Positions 24,287 through 33,468 of a DNA stretch of 40,322 nt are shown in pieces; position 1 is the first letter of the stretch, and the number at the start of each line of letters is the position of its first letter. Source of the DNA: JAWOFN01 sp046497505 [NCBI: bacterium]. GTDB taxonomy: Bacteria; Blakebacterota; Blakebacteria; Blakebacterales. The position numbers were made by a program, and so were the translations under genes. Location: contig JAWOFN010000030.1 in NCBI GenBank assembly GCA_046497505.1, forward strand, positions 1 to 40,322. Reading direction: 5' to 3'. The notes beneath the pieces are model-generated. The model was not told the origin of the DNA. It did not search any database and worked only from the letters and a program-made list of their open reading frames with translations.

Positions 24287-24486
24287 GGAGGCAGGGGCCC
24301 CTCCGAGGAGGCCTTGCTCCTCCCCCCAACGTACCAGGCCCCGGTCGGGACCTCCCGGATCAGGACCCGGACGGTCTCGGCCGGCACTTCCAGCTCGCGC
24401 ATGACCACCTCGCTGATGGCCATGGCCAGACGGTCACGGGTCTGCTCGGTCCGGCCTTCCAGCATGTTCACCTCGATGACGGGCAC
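24274..24486 (-). CDS. 4-oxalocrotonate tautomerase family protein
   Basis: The 70-residue product has Pro at position 2 directly after the initiator Met (MPVIEVNMLEGRT), which becomes the N-terminal catalytic base, and the pattern EQTRDRLAMAISEVVMRELEVP followed by VRVLIREVPTGAWYVGG (split at 20 residues). This is the beta-alpha-beta subunit of hexameric tautomerases, slightly longer than 4-OT (62) because of a C-terminal extension KASSEGPLPPQTV. It would interconvert keto and enol forms of a small acid; no catabolic genes lie nearby to suggest which. The 3' end overlaps the end of the class V aminotransferase gene by 13 bases. Confidence 0.88.
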   Translation of the reverse strand: MPVIEVNMLEGRTEQTRDRLAMAISEVVMRELEVPAETVRVLIREVPTGAWYVGGRSKASSEGPLPPQTV

Positions 24487-24510
24487 GGCCGTCCTCCCCT
24501 CTGTTCTGAT

Positions 24511-26790
24511 TCAATCCGGCAGGACCGGTCCCAGGTCGGGACCTCCCGGGTGGTATCTCCTCAGCGTCCCCTCCCGCACCGAGGTCTCCTCGAACAGCAC
24601 CCGCTTCATCTCCCCCCGGGCGAAGAGGGAGGCCTGGTCGTCGAAATGGGGTGAGTCGGGGCGGCTGCTCTGTCCGTAGGCCAGGATGGAGAAGGCCCTG
24701 GGCGGGTCGGTGAACTCCACGGCGAGCACCCATCCATCCCCCCGGTCCGCGGCCCTCCGACCATCCGGGTCGGTCCGGTAGCTCAGCACCCGGAAACATC
24801 CCAGATCCCCGCCTCCTCCACCCGCCGGGAGGTCGACCTCTCCGCGGCGGACCCGGTGCACCTCGCCCCAGGCCACATCCAGACCGCCCCATCTCCGGGT
24901 CACCTCCGCGGAGGCCTCCCGGAGTGCGTCGGCTGCCAGGTCGTGATGAGCCAGCCCCCGGGGGGACCGCATCGGTTCCTCGGGGTCCCACGGTACCGCG
25001 AACCCTTGCGGGTCCATGGCTCGGGATGTCTCATCGGGCATCGATCGCCGCAGATCCCGGACCCGGTCGGTATAGAGGTCCCACCAGCGTTCGAACAGCA
25101 CCGCCCCGGTGCTCCCCGGGGCCACCCTGTCGTCCCACCCCTCCAGGACAGCGGCCTCCGCTTCCAGGCCCCGTTCCTCTGCGAGGCGGACCAGCTCTCC
25201 CTTCACCCGCTCGGCCAAAAGTACCCTCATACTGTGCTTGCGTTCCACCACCTCCTCCAGGCTCCAGCGGGTGGAGTCCCCGGGGGGGGCGTGTACGAGC
25301 ATCAGGCTGTGCTGGCTTCGGAGCCTGAGCCTCGGTTCGGGCAGGTTGGGAGGGAGGGAACCACGGTCGAGGTCCACGTTGAGGTTGGTGAAGTCGGGAG
25401 GGTCGTTGGCATTCTGGAGATAGCCTCCCGGCGGGTTGACCAGGCGGGGAAGGCGCTCCAGGGGTTCGATGCCTGTCCATATGTCGTCGCTGCCCCGTGC
25501 GGGGAGTGCTTCGCGGTCCGATCCAGGGACGGGGTGGGGGAGGGAGGGCAGCCGGGCGTTCCAAAGGTAGACGATGTTCCCGTCCGCGTCGGCATAGGTG
25601 TAGTTGGAGCTCTGGATCGCCTGGATCCTCATGGCGGCGAACCATTCCTCGAGGTCGGAGGCCTGCATCATGCGCAGGTACTGCTCTCCCCGGCGGAACT
25701 GACCGTCGGCGGCGTCGCGGAGCACGTAGAAGTGAGCGGCGTCCTGGTGGATGATGGGGCCCACCGGTGACCCGGGGAAGCTCACCTGCGTCCATCCCTC
25801 CCTCCCATCGTCCGTCCTCCAGGGGACCCTTACCGCCCGCGCGGTCACGGGGAGGGAGGCCCCGTCGAAGAGGACCCGCTCCGGCCGGTCGTCGTCCCGC
25901 TCCAGGGCGTAGACCATGTCCAGGTCGGGTCCGTTGTTTGTGGTGGACCACCCGAGGCGGCGGTTGAAACCGCCGATGATGCCGAAGGCCCCTCCGATAC
26001 GGATGTCACCGTAGAAGTCGACGACCCCGGGCACGGTGAGGTGGGCCTCGTAGTAGCCGGCGGACCAGGAGAGGTGAGGATTGCGGAGGAGGATGGGACG
26101 TCGGGAGGCGGTGCGGGAACCGTCCAGGGCCCAGACGTTGCTCCCGTCGTCCGGGTGGGGGTCGGGGTGCGGCGGGGCGGAGGTCCCCTCCGGAGGACCT
26201 CCCCCGGCTGCGGTCCGACCCTGCATGTACCGTGCGAAGCGCCGTGCCGAGGAGAGGCTCCAGCTCCCCACCGTGAGGGCGGAGACGTCATGCCCGGTGA
26301 AGCGGATCCTCCGCCATGCCTCGAACTCGCCGGGATGGCGGTCCATGTAATGGTTCATGCCGGCGGCGAAGCCTTCCATGAGAGAACGGACATCGGAGGG
26401 GAGGAGATGGTAGGTGTCCACCGCCCCTTCCCACCGGAGCCGGGCGAAGGCGTCCCCTCCCGTCCGCGAGGAATCACCGAAGACCCATGCGGCCCGTCCC
26501 CGGGCCTCCACCAGGTCCTCCACCGCCCGAGGTCCGTAATCCTCGGCCTGGCACCAGGCGATGCCGAAACCGAGGGCCTGCAGGTCCTCTGCCAGGATGT
26601 GGGGCACGCCGTAGTCGGTGCGGCGGACCTCCACCCGGGCGGCGATCCCCCGATAGTCATCCTCCGACCACGACACCCGATGGACGGGGGGTGCCTCCGG
26701 CGCGGTGATCGGTGTCCGGGCAGGGATATGGTACGAGCAGCCTGCGGCCGCCAGGGCCGCGAGAAAGCACAGCAGGGTACGGAGAGACAT
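24511..26790 (-). CDS. Penicillin acylase (S45) family lipoprotein
   Basis: The 759-residue product begins with a lipoprotein signal (LAALAAAGC, Cys about 18). An alpha-chain-like part (RRTDYGVPHILAEDLQALGFGIAWCQAED) is followed by a linker with PPHPDPHPDDG. Then comes GSNVWALDGSRTASRRPIL, in which the Ser (about residue 220) should become the N-terminal nucleophile of the beta chain after autocleavage. HLSWSAGYYEAHL, GGFNRRLGWSTTNNGPD (oxyanion Asn region) and PGGYLQNANDPP complete the active-site set. Family members hydrolyse amide bonds of penicillins, acyl-homoserine lactones, cyclic lipopeptides or N-acyl amino acids; the acyl group is unknown. ATG at 26790 has GGGAG 8 bases ahead; an in-frame extension upstream lacks support. 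Confidence 0.9.
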   Translation of the reverse strand: MSLRTLLCFLAALAAAGCSYHIPARTPITAPEAPPVHRVSWSEDDYRGIAARVEVRRTDYGVPHILAEDLQALGFGIAWCQAEDYGPRAVEDLVEARGRAAWVFGDSSRTGGDAFARLRWEGAVDTYHLLPSDVRSLMEGFAAGMNHYMDRHPGEFEAWRRIRFTGHDVSALTVGSWSLSSARRFARYMQGRTAAGGGPPEGTSAPPHPDPHPDDGSNVWALDGSRTASRRPILLRNPHLSWSAGYYEAHLTVPGVVDFYGDIRIGGAFGIIGGFNRRLGWSTTNNGPDLDMVYALERDDDRPERVLFDGASLPVTARAVRVPWRTDDGREGWTQVSFPGSPVGPIIHQDAAHFYVLRDAADGQFRRGEQYLRMMQASDLEEWFAAMRIQAIQSSNYTYADADGNIVYLWNARLPSLPHPVPGSDREALPARGSDDIWTGIEPLERLPRLVNPPGGYLQNANDPPDFTNLNVDLDRGSLPPNLPEPRLRLRSQHSLMLVHAPPGDSTRWSLEEVVERKHSMRVLLAERVKGELVRLAEERGLEAEAAVLEGWDDRVAPGSTGAVLFERWWDLYTDRVRDLRRSMPDETSRAMDPQGFAVPWDPEEPMRSPRGLAHHDLAADALREASAEVTRRWGGLDVAWGEVHRVRRGEVDLPAGGGGGDLGCFRVLSYRTDPDGRRAADRGDGWVLAVEFTDPPRAFSILAYGQSSRPDSPHFDDQASLFARGEMKRVLFEETSVREGTLRRYHPGGPDLGPVLPD

Positions 26791-26883
26791 GGTCTTCGCT
26801 CCCGTGAGGTGACGGCGGTCGGGGACGCGGGACCAGTCTAGCCGGGTCCGCCGAGGGGACCAAGGGGTGAACCCGCGGATAAG

Positions 26884-26918
26884 GGGACGCCCCGGCACCG
26901 GAGATGCCGGGGCGTCCC
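26884..26918 (-). terminator. Strong hairpin terminator after the S9 peptidase gene
   Basis: A perfect 14-bp GC-rich stem (26884-26897 with 26905-26918) around a 7-base loop lies 33 bases beyond the stop of the peptidase gene read on the minus strand. It separates that transcript from the penicillin-acylase gene. The trailing minus-strand bases begin CCTTAT. Confidence 0.75.
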
Positions 26919-26950
26919 TTACGCTCCACCGTTGGGGGTGTGAGGCGCGA

Positions 26951-29524
26951 TCAGCGGCGTCGGCCGCCGCTCTTCGCCTCATCACGCTGCAGGCACATCA
27001 TATCCGCTGCGCCGCGCGCGTCGCCGAGCAGGTGCTGGCAGAAATACTCCGCCCGCAGCCACGCCCAGTAGTCGCTCATGTTGCCGTAGCCGTGACGCTG
27101 CCCGGGGAAGAGGAAGAAATCGAACCGCTTGCCGGCCTTGATGAGCGCGTTGGCCATGCGGATCGTCCCGGCCGGGTGGACGTTGTTGTCTATACCCCCG
27201 GTGGTGAGGAGCAGGTGTCCCTTCAGGTTCTCCGCCAGCTCGGAGTTCTTCTCGATGCTGTACTCGAAGGAGACGTTCCCCTCCTCGTCGGTGACCTCTT
27301 TCACCCCGTGGTGCTTCTCGCTCCACCACTTGTTATAGATATTGTTCTCATGGTTGCCGGAGGAGGAGACGGCCACCTTGAAGAAGTCGGGGTAGACCAG
27401 CATGGCCGCGGTGGACATGAAGCCGCCGCCGGAGTGGCCGAAGATGCCCACCCGGTCGATGTCGATGTAATCGTGACGCATGGCGAGCTGTTCGATGGCG
27501 GTCTTCTTGTCAGCCAGACCGTAGTCCCGCAGGTCGCCGTAGCCGTAGTTGTGATACCACTTGGAGCGGTTCGGGTGTCCCCCCCGGTTCCCCACGGTGA
27601 TCACCACGAAGTTGAACTGGGCCAGCATGGTGTTCTGGGAGGATGAGGACCACGCTTTGGCCACACTCTCGGTCTGGGGACCGGGGTAGACGTAGGCGAT
27701 GATCGGGTACTTCTTCTCCGGGTCGAAGTCGAACGGTCGGTACATCACCCCGTAGAGGTCGGTGACCCCGTCGTCCGCCTTCACCTTGAAGGTCTCGGGA
27801 AACCGGTAGCCGGAGTCCCTGAGCACGCTCAGGTCGGCGGTCTCCAGCTCCAGGAGCTGCTCGCCCCGGTTGTCGTGGAGGATCGACTGCGGGACCGTGT
27901 CCACCCGGCTGAAGTTGTCCACGAAGTACCGCCCGTCGGGATCCATGCTCACCGAGTGGTCGAAATCCCCGGGGTTGAGGAGCTGCAGGCCCGAGCCGTC
28001 CAGCCCGATGCGGTAGAAGTGGTTGTAGTAGGGGTCCTCGCCCGGCTCGCGGCCGTTGGCCGCGAAGTAGATCACCCGGTCATCCTCGTCCACCTCGTAG
28101 ATGCCGCGACAGGAGAAGGGGCCGGAGGTGATCTGCCGCTTCACCGTCCCGTCCAGGCCGTAGAGGTAGTAGTGCCCCCAGCCGTCCCGCTCCGACCACC
28201 AGATCAGCTCGCCGCTTCCCGTCAGCAGTTCCGGTCGCTGGTTCTCCACGTAGGTGTTCATCCGCTCCTCCACCACCGCGCGGACCTCGCCGGTGGCCAC
28301 GTCGGCTACGCAGAGGTCCATCCGGTGCAGGTCACGGCTCGTCCGGGTGAACCAGATCTCCTCGCTGCTGTCGGAGAACCAGGTCCGGGGCTGGGGCCGG
28401 TCCTCGTCCCAGTAGTCCTCCCGGTCGCCGCTCAGCAGGCTCACGGACTGGTCGGTGAAGCGGTCGTCGTCGATCTTCACCTTCTCCCGCGTGGCCACCT
28501 CGAAGACGTAGATGTCGGTCTGGGTGACGTGCTCCTCACCGGGCATGTCGTACTTGTAGGTCTCCAGGGTGGGACGGGGCTGGGCGATGGCGTTGATCAC
28601 CCAGAGGTCCTTCACCTTGCGCTGGTCGGTGCGCTCGACGGCGAACCTGCTGGAGTCCTTCGACCAGACCGCACCGACGGACTTGCGGTCGTCCTTGTTC
28701 TTCTCCCTCTCGACATTGGTCTCACCGCGCCCTTCCCGGGTCCAGCTGTAATGCTCCTCACCGTCATCGGTGAGCTGGTACTCGGTGATCTCGGCTTCCT
28801 CGTCCTCCAGCAGCTTCAGGTATTCCTCGTACTCGGTTAGGAAGAGGTTGTAGTGGCGGCCGTAGACAACCCACTCCCCGTCCGGGCTGACGCTGGCCCA
28901 GCGCTCGTGGTCGGTATCCTCCTCCCACTCCTCCAGTTCCCGGAGCTCCCCGGTGGCGAGGGTGTACTCCAGGTGGTAGATTTTCTTCTTCTCCTTCGTC
29001 TCCTTCTTCTCCTCGCCCCGCTTCTCACCCTCTTCCTGCTCTTTGCCGCGGCTGGTCTCGGCGGTGTCGGGGACCGTCTCGATGGAACTCTCCACGTCGA
29101 ACCGGAAAGCGCGGTCCTGGTCCACCCACTCGATGGAGCGGATGGGGAGGTGCTTGGCGTCGTAGGGGTCCTTCGTGATCCGGGTGATGTCGGCCGCCAT
29201 CCGGTCCCGGTCGAAGAGGGGGTGCTTCGTGCTCCGCGCCGGGTCCACGATGTACCAGAACCGCCCCGCGGCTGTCTCATACTCGTACCAGAAACGGTCG
29301 CTGTGCTCCAGCCACCGGGGCCTCACCCGGGTGCTGAACACCATCTTGCCCATCTTGTCGCCGGTGAAGCGTGAGGCCATCTCATAGTCGGCGGTACGCA
29401 CCCGGTGGTCCTCCGCCTCCTGGGCGATGGCCGATCGGGGGGCTGCCTGCACGACGAGGACGGCAGCGAGTACCCAGCCGACCGCCCGCAGCGTGCGGAC
29501 GTGGGCGAGGTTGACTGGTCGCAT
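26951..29524 (-). CDS. Dipeptidyl-peptidase-IV-like S9 family peptidase, exported
   Basis: The 857-residue product has a signal peptide ending AIAQ (about residue 34) and a long beta-propeller domain. The C-terminal alpha/beta-hydrolase carries the catalytic Ser in GIFGHSGGGFMS (about 695), the Asp in TTGGIDNNVHP (about 778) and the His in GQRHGYG (about 810). VMYRPFDFDPEKKYPIIAYVYPGPQ introduces the hydrolase domain as in DPP-IV. The propeller has a very charged stretch at about residues 156-182 rich in Lys and Glu (EEGEKRGEEKKETKEKKK). It should trim dipeptides or short peptides in the periplasm. ATG at 29524 with AAGGAG 7 bases upstream is clear. The enzyme type is sure; Pro specificity at P1 is inferred from the family only. 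Confidence 0.93.
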   Translation of the reverse strand: MRPVNLAHVRTLRAVGWVLAAVLVVQAAPRSAIAQEAEDHRVRTADYEMASRFTGDKMGKMVFSTRVRPRWLEHSDRFWYEYETAAGRFWYIVDPARSTKHPLFDRDRMAADITRITKDPYDAKHLPIRSIEWVDQDRAFRFDVESSIETVPDTAETSRGKEQEEGEKRGEEKKETKEKKKIYHLEYTLATGELRELEEWEEDTDHERWASVSPDGEWVVYGRHYNLFLTEYEEYLKLLEDEEAEITEYQLTDDGEEHYSWTREGRGETNVEREKNKDDRKSVGAVWSKDSSRFAVERTDQRKVKDLWVINAIAQPRPTLETYKYDMPGEEHVTQTDIYVFEVATREKVKIDDDRFTDQSVSLLSGDREDYWDEDRPQPRTWFSDSSEEIWFTRTSRDLHRMDLCVADVATGEVRAVVEERMNTYVENQRPELLTGSGELIWWSERDGWGHYYLYGLDGTVKRQITSGPFSCRGIYEVDEDDRVIYFAANGREPGEDPYYNHFYRIGLDGSGLQLLNPGDFDHSVSMDPDGRYFVDNFSRVDTVPQSILHDNRGEQLLELETADLSVLRDSGYRFPETFKVKADDGVTDLYGVMYRPFDFDPEKKYPIIAYVYPGPQTESVAKAWSSSSQNTMLAQFNFVVITVGNRGGHPNRSKWYHNYGYGDLRDYGLADKKTAIEQLAMRHDYIDIDRVGIFGHSGGGFMSTAAMLVYPDFFKVAVSSSGNHENNIYNKWWSEKHHGVKEVTDEEGNVSFEYSIEKNSELAENLKGHLLLTTGGIDNNVHPAGTIRMANALIKAGKRFDFFLFPGQRHGYGNMSDYWAWLRAEYFCQHLLGDARGAADMMCLQRDEAKSGGRRR

Positions 29525-29629
29525 GGGGTTCTCCTTACTGGTGCTTCGGGTTGTCCCTTGTCTCATCGAATTCGAGGAGGAACTGCCGGGCGGCCGTGAT
29601 GGACGGCCTGTGGGTCATACACCCGGGGG

Positions 29630-29651
29630 GGTGAGATCCTTGGGTCTCACC
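29630..29651 (-). terminator. Hairpin after the lipase-like gene
   Basis: GGTGAGA pairs with TCTCACC over 7 bp, extendable inward with a G-T pair. It starts 20 bases beyond the stop of the lipase-like gene on the minus strand and is followed by a C run rather than a T run. Confidence 0.45.
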
Positions 29652-29670
29652 GACCTCCCCGACGGCGTCC

Positions 29671-30639
29671 TCACCTCAGGAAGACCCGGCTGATCCGCTC
29701 GTTGAGCCAGAGGGTGACCGGATGGGTGTCCCGGCTCATGAACTCGCATACGATGTCGGCCATTTCGGGGGTGCGCAGGTAGCCGTACACCTTGTGGGGG
29801 TTGGCCCTGCCTCCCACCTCGTAGTCGTTCTCGACGACCCGGTCCATTACGGTCACCCGCCGGCCACTGGCCGCGAAGTCGTCGGCGATGTTGTAGTTGA
29901 AGGACACCCTGTCCTCCAGGTCGGACAGGTTGAACCAGGCGGTTCGGATGTTGTCCGGCACCCGGAGTTTCCCCCTCGAAAACGCGCTCCGAGGCATCTC
30001 GGCGGCGATCCTGCTCATGACCACCGGGAGTCCCAGCGGGGAGCCGAGGGTGACGAGGGTGTCCACCGTGACGTCCGGGACGAGCTGAGTCAGCACGTCG
30101 TAGCAGATGATCGAGCCCATGGAATGACCGATCAGCAGGATGTCATGCCCCGCCCACCGCCGGATGAGGAGTGCCGTGTCCTCACGGATCCGGTCCCGCA
30201 TGAGACGCCTTCCGCTCCCCTCTTCCCCCGCATCCTCCCTGTAGTACGCCTCCAGGTCCTTGAAATAGCGGCGGATCACCCAGTCGCTGATGAACTCGTA
30301 GTTCAGGGTGAGGTCCTCGGTGAGGAAGAGCCTGTCGAACTGGCGTTCCAGGTAGTCCAGGAACCTGCGTCGGAAGAAGGGGGGTCTGTCCTCCCTCGGT
30401 CCCGGGGAGGGGCGATAGGGCTCACGGAGGTAGAGGGGGTGGTCGGGATCCTCGAGCCGGGGGTCGCGCGGTTCCGGGTGGAGGTGATGTGCCCAGTAGG
30501 CGAGACGGAAGCGGAAGATGTGGCGCCAGCACGCGGTCGCCGTGAGACCCTCGCGCAGAGAACGCTTCCACCAGGAGGCCAGCAGGTCCTCGGGAGGCTT
30601 GTTGCCCAGGCCGTGCACGCCGATGATGACCTTGCTCAC
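29671..30639 (-). CDS. Alpha/beta-hydrolase, lipase-like
   Basis: The 322-residue product begins KVIIGVHGLGNKP, the oxyanion-region H-G of lipase-type hydrolases. It has the nucleophile elbow ILLIGHSMGSIICYDVL (Ser about 172) and LVTLGSPLGLPVV. A candidate Asp follows in NLSDLEDRVSFNYN and a C-terminal His in GRANPHKVYGYLRTP. There is no signal peptide, so it should be cytosolic. The long, Arg- and Pro-rich region between the first strand and the elbow (about residues 50-140) is probably a lid. GTG at 30639 overlaps the stop of the upstream glycerophosphodiesterase gene by 4 bases, so the two are translated together and a role in lipid or phospholipid turnover is a fair inference. Confidence 0.82.
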   Translation of the reverse strand: MSKVIIGVHGLGNKPPEDLLASWWKRSLREGLTATACWRHIFRFRLAYWAHHLHPEPRDPRLEDPDHPLYLREPYRPSPGPREDRPPFFRRRFLDYLERQFDRLFLTEDLTLNYEFISDWVIRRYFKDLEAYYREDAGEEGSGRRLMRDRIREDTALLIRRWAGHDILLIGHSMGSIICYDVLTQLVPDVTVDTLVTLGSPLGLPVVMSRIAAEMPRSAFSRGKLRVPDNIRTAWFNLSDLEDRVSFNYNIADDFAASGRRVTVMDRVVENDYEVGGRANPHKVYGYLRTPEMADIVCEFMSRDTHPVTLWLNERISRVFLR

Positions 30640-31412
30640 CGAGCCTCCTCCAGTGCGGTGCGGATCCTCCCCGGATAGTCGGTGATGATCCCCTCCACGC
30701 CCAGTCCGGCCAGGTGCAGGGCGTGATCGGGTTCGTTCACCGTCCAGACATGCACGTCCAGCCCCGCGTCATGGGCGGTCAGGACGAGATCTCGATCCAC
30801 CGCATCACACACCATCAGGTTGAGGCCCCTCACCCCCAGGTCCCTGGCCGCGGGTACCAGGGTCCGAGGCTCGGGACTCCAGGCGCCTCCCCTGCCGGGC
30901 TGTTCGAAGGCCACGTTCCACATCAGGCACTCGGCCGGGAAGATCTCGCGGGCCGCCTCAAGCATCCACGGCCGGAAATCCAGGAGGTAGAGGGATCCCC
31001 GGCGCTCCGGCATCCCGTCCAGGAGTTCCTTCAGGGGGACGAGCAGTTCCTCGCCCGCCTTCATCTCCAGCATGAGCGGGGCATCCGGCGGGAGCGTCTC
31101 GAGGACCTGGTCGAGGGTGGGGATCCGTTCTCTCATCAGGCGGTACTTCCTACCCCTGCCCACCTTCAGCCCGCGCAGGCGTTCCAGGCTGTCCCGACCC
31201 ACGCGGTGATATCTCCCGGTGGACCGGAAGGTGTTGGCGTCGTGCATGAGGACGATGCGCCCGTCTCGGGTGAGCCGCAGGTCCACCTCCACGCCGTCTG
31301 CGCCCTGCTCCATGGCCAGGCGCACCGCGGCCAGGGTGTTCTCGGGTGCGTTCCCCGAGGAACCTCGATGACCGATGACCAGGGGTCCCTCTCCGCCTGA
31401 TGCGTTCCCCAT
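30636..31412 (-). CDS. Glycerophosphodiester phosphodiesterase
   Basis: The 258-residue product shows the GDPD fold: VIGHRGSSGNAPENTLAAV with the catalytic His-Arg and metal Glu, GVEVDLRLTRDGRIVLMHDAN with the second metal pair and catalytic His, then LMLEMKAGEE and a final HVWTVNEPDHALHLAGLGVEGIITDYP. It releases sn-glycerol 3-phosphate from deacylated phospholipids. No signal peptide is present, as in cytosolic UgpQ. I chose ATG at 31412, with GGGAG upstream, over the in-frame GTG three codons earlier. It heads a two-gene unit with the lipase-like hydrolase: one enzyme could remove acyl chains and the other the head group. Confidence 0.92.
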   Translation of the reverse strand: MGNASGGEGPLVIGHRGSSGNAPENTLAAVRLAMEQGADGVEVDLRLTRDGRIVLMHDANTFRSTGRYHRVGRDSLERLRGLKVGRGRKYRLMRERIPTLDQVLETLPPDAPLMLEMKAGEELLVPLKELLDGMPERRGSLYLLDFRPWMLEAAREIFPAECLMWNVAFEQPGRGGAWSPEPRTLVPAARDLGVRGLNLMVCDAVDRDLVLTAHDAGLDVHVWTVNEPDHALHLAGLGVEGIITDYPGRIRTALEEAR

Positions 31413-31616
31413 CAGCTCCACTCCCGGATTCGACCGCGATCCTCAGCAGGCAGCTCCATGCCGGCCCGAAGCAGACAGGAGAGATGATACGGAGGGGAGG
31501 GGCCAGGGGGAAAGGGGCCTCTCATCTGAAGGGTGGATGCAGGGGGGAAATGGAGTATCTTGGCGGAGTCGGGCGCGGCGCCGGGAGGCGGGAACTGAAG
31601 AAGGAAGTTGGGGGAG

Positions 31617-33158
31617 ATGTCGATCCTCGATCGGATCAACGAACTCTTCTCCCGGATCCGGGGTCTCACCCGGGGCGGGGGCGAGGAAGCGCAGGAACGA
31701 CAGCGGCGGAAGGGGAAGCTGACGGCCCGGGAGCGGATCGACACCCTCCTGGACGATGCCAGTTTCCTGGAGACCGACCTCTTCGTGGAACATACCGCCA
31801 GCGACTTCGGGATGGACAAGAAGAAGCTGGCGGGGGACGGTGTGATCACCGGTTTCGGCCGGATCGAGGACCGTCCCGTCGCCGTGTACGCCCAGGATTT
31901 CACCGTGGCAGGCGGGAGCCTGGGCATGATGCACGCGGGGAAGATCGTGAAGGTGATGGACGGAGCCCGCGACAGGCTCTGTCCTCTCATCGGGATCAAC
32001 GACTCCGGCGGCGCACGCATCCAGGAGGGGATCGACTCCCTGCGGGGCTACGGGGACATCTTCTTCCGCAATACCCTCCTCAGCGGCGTGGTCCCCCAGG
32101 TCTCCCTGGTCCTCGGGCCGTGCGCCGGCGGGGCCGTGTACTCCCCGGCCCTCACGGACTTCGTGGTGGTGGTCGAGGGGATCTCCAACATGTTCATCAC
32201 CGGTCCCCAGGTCATCAAGACCGTGCTGGGTGAGGACGTGAGCCCGGACGAGCTGGGGGGGGCCCGGGTGCAGTCGTCGGTGACCGGGAACGCCCATTTC
32301 TACGCCGAGTCCGAGCAGGAGGCCTTCGACCAGATCCGCCGTCTCCTCTCCTACCTCCCCTCCAGCAGCCGTGAGGACCCGCCGGCCGTCCCCACCGTCC
32401 CCCCGGTGCGGCCGCTGCGGCATGACATCATCCCCGCTCAGCGGCGGGAGGCGTTCGACGTGAAGGACGTGATCCGGGGGATCGTGGATGACTCCGAGTT
32501 CCTCGAGATCCAGGAACGGTGGGCCCGGAACATCGTCATCGGGCTGGCCCGCCTGAAAGGGAGGGTGGTGGGGGTCGTGGCCAATCAGCCCCGGGTGCTG
32601 GCCGGGGTGCTGGATGTGGACTCCTCCGACAAGGCCGCCCGTTTCATCCGGTTCTGCGACGCCTTCAACATCCCCATCATCACCCTCGTGGATACCCCTG
32701 GATACCTCCCCGGGGTAGACCAGGAGCACGCCGGTGTCATCCGCCACGGCGCGAAGATCCTCTACGCCTACAGCGAGGCCACCGTCCCGAAGATCACCCT
32801 CATCATGCGCAAGGCGTACGGCGGCGCTTACATTGCCATGTGCAGCCGTCACCTGGGGGCCGATTTCCTCTTCGCCTGGCCTACCGCCGAGATCGCCGTG
32901 ATGGGGCCCGAGGGAGCGGCCAACATCATCTTCCGGAAGGAGATCGAGGAGAGCGACGACCCCGAGGCAACCCGGCAGGAGAAGGTGAAGGAATACGAGG
33001 AGAAGTTCGCCAACCCGTACGTGGGGGCCTCACGGGGTTATGTGGATGCGGTCATCGAACCGGTCCGCACCCGGCGCTTCCTGGTCGACGCTCTGGACGG
33101 TGCGAAGCGGCGGGAGTACGGACGCCTCGACCGTCATCACGGCAACATGCCCCTCTGA
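31617..33158 (+). CDS. Acyl-CoA carboxylase carboxyltransferase (beta) subunit, propionyl-CoA type
   Basis: The 513-residue product has both crotonase-fold halves of a biotin-dependent carboxyltransferase. The N-terminal half has KGKLTARERIDTLLD, INDSGGARIQEGIDSLRGYG and GPCAGGAVYSPALTDF; the C-terminal half has NQPRVLAGVLDVDSSDKAARFIRFCD, LVDTPGYLPGVDQEHAGVIRHGAK, RKAYGGAYIAMCS and MGPEGAANIIFRKEI. The glycine pairs form the oxyanion holes that polarise biotin and the acyl-CoA thioester. Length and motifs match propionyl-CoA carboxylase beta chains, but methylmalonyl-CoA or other acyl-CoA decarboxylases share them. GGGGGAG lies just before ATG 31617. The biotin carrier gene follows 4 bases after the stop; no biotin carboxylase is in the window. 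Confidence 0.93.
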   Translation: MSILDRINELFSRIRGLTRGGGEEAQERQRRKGKLTARERIDTLLDDASFLETDLFVEHTASDFGMDKKKLAGDGVITGFGRIEDRPVAVYAQDFTVAGGSLGMMHAGKIVKVMDGARDRLCPLIGINDSGGARIQEGIDSLRGYGDIFFRNTLLSGVVPQVSLVLGPCAGGAVYSPALTDFVVVVEGISNMFITGPQVIKTVLGEDVSPDELGGARVQSSVTGNAHFYAESEQEAFDQIRRLLSYLPSSSREDPPAVPTVPPVRPLRHDIIPAQRREAFDVKDVIRGIVDDSEFLEIQERWARNIVIGLARLKGRVVGVVANQPRVLAGVLDVDSSDKAARFIRFCDAFNIPIITLVDTPGYLPGVDQEHAGVIRHGAKILYAYSEATVPKITLIMRKAYGGAYIAMCSRHLGADFLFAWPTAEIAVMGPEGAANIIFRKEIEESDDPEATRQEKVKEYEEKFANPYVGASRGYVDAVIEPVRTRRFLVDALDGAKRREYGRLDRHHGNMPL

Positions 33159-33162
33159 TCCC

Positions 33163-33468
33163 ATGGCCGACGAGCATACCCTGAACATAGACGGGACACG
33201 CTACGAGACCGAGGTGCCCGAGGGGAGTCTGAAGCCTCGCCGATCCCCCCCCGACCCTCGGATCGTGAGGGCCTTCATCCCCGGCCTCATCCAGGAGGTG
33301 CGGGTGCGGGAAGGGGACCGGGTCGAGCCGGGTGAGGTGCTCCTGCTCCTGGACGCCATGAAGATGTACAACGAGGTGGTGGCACGGGTCCCGGCCCGGG
33401 TGAAGGATGTCCAGGTCGAGGAGGGGGAGGTGGTGGAGAAGGACCAGCTCCTGGTCGAGCTGGCGTGA
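33163..33468 (+). CDS. Biotin carboxyl carrier protein
   Basis: The 101-residue product has a short N-terminal arm and a Pro-containing linker (LKPRRSPPDPR), then a complete biotinyl domain: VRAFIPGLIQEVRVREGDRV and LLLLDAMKMYNEVVARVPAR, with the lysine of AMKM as the biotin attachment site, closing with VVEKDQLLVELA. It should shuttle carboxy-biotin to the carboxyltransferase encoded just upstream. Only 4 bases separate the genes and no separate ribosome site is visible, so translation is probably coupled. The start ATG at 33163 is the only sensible choice. Confidence 0.92.
   Translation: MADEHTLNIDGTRYETEVPEGSLKPRRSPPDPRIVRAFIPGLIQEVRVREGDRVEPGEVLLLLDAMKMYNEVVARVPARVKDVQVEEGEVVEKDQLLVELA

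Noticed and set aside
31422-31616. Purine-rich intergenic stretch before the carboxyltransferase gene, with repeated GGGGCC
   Set aside because: No stable symmetric hairpin or regulatory motif that I can support; probably just a leader.
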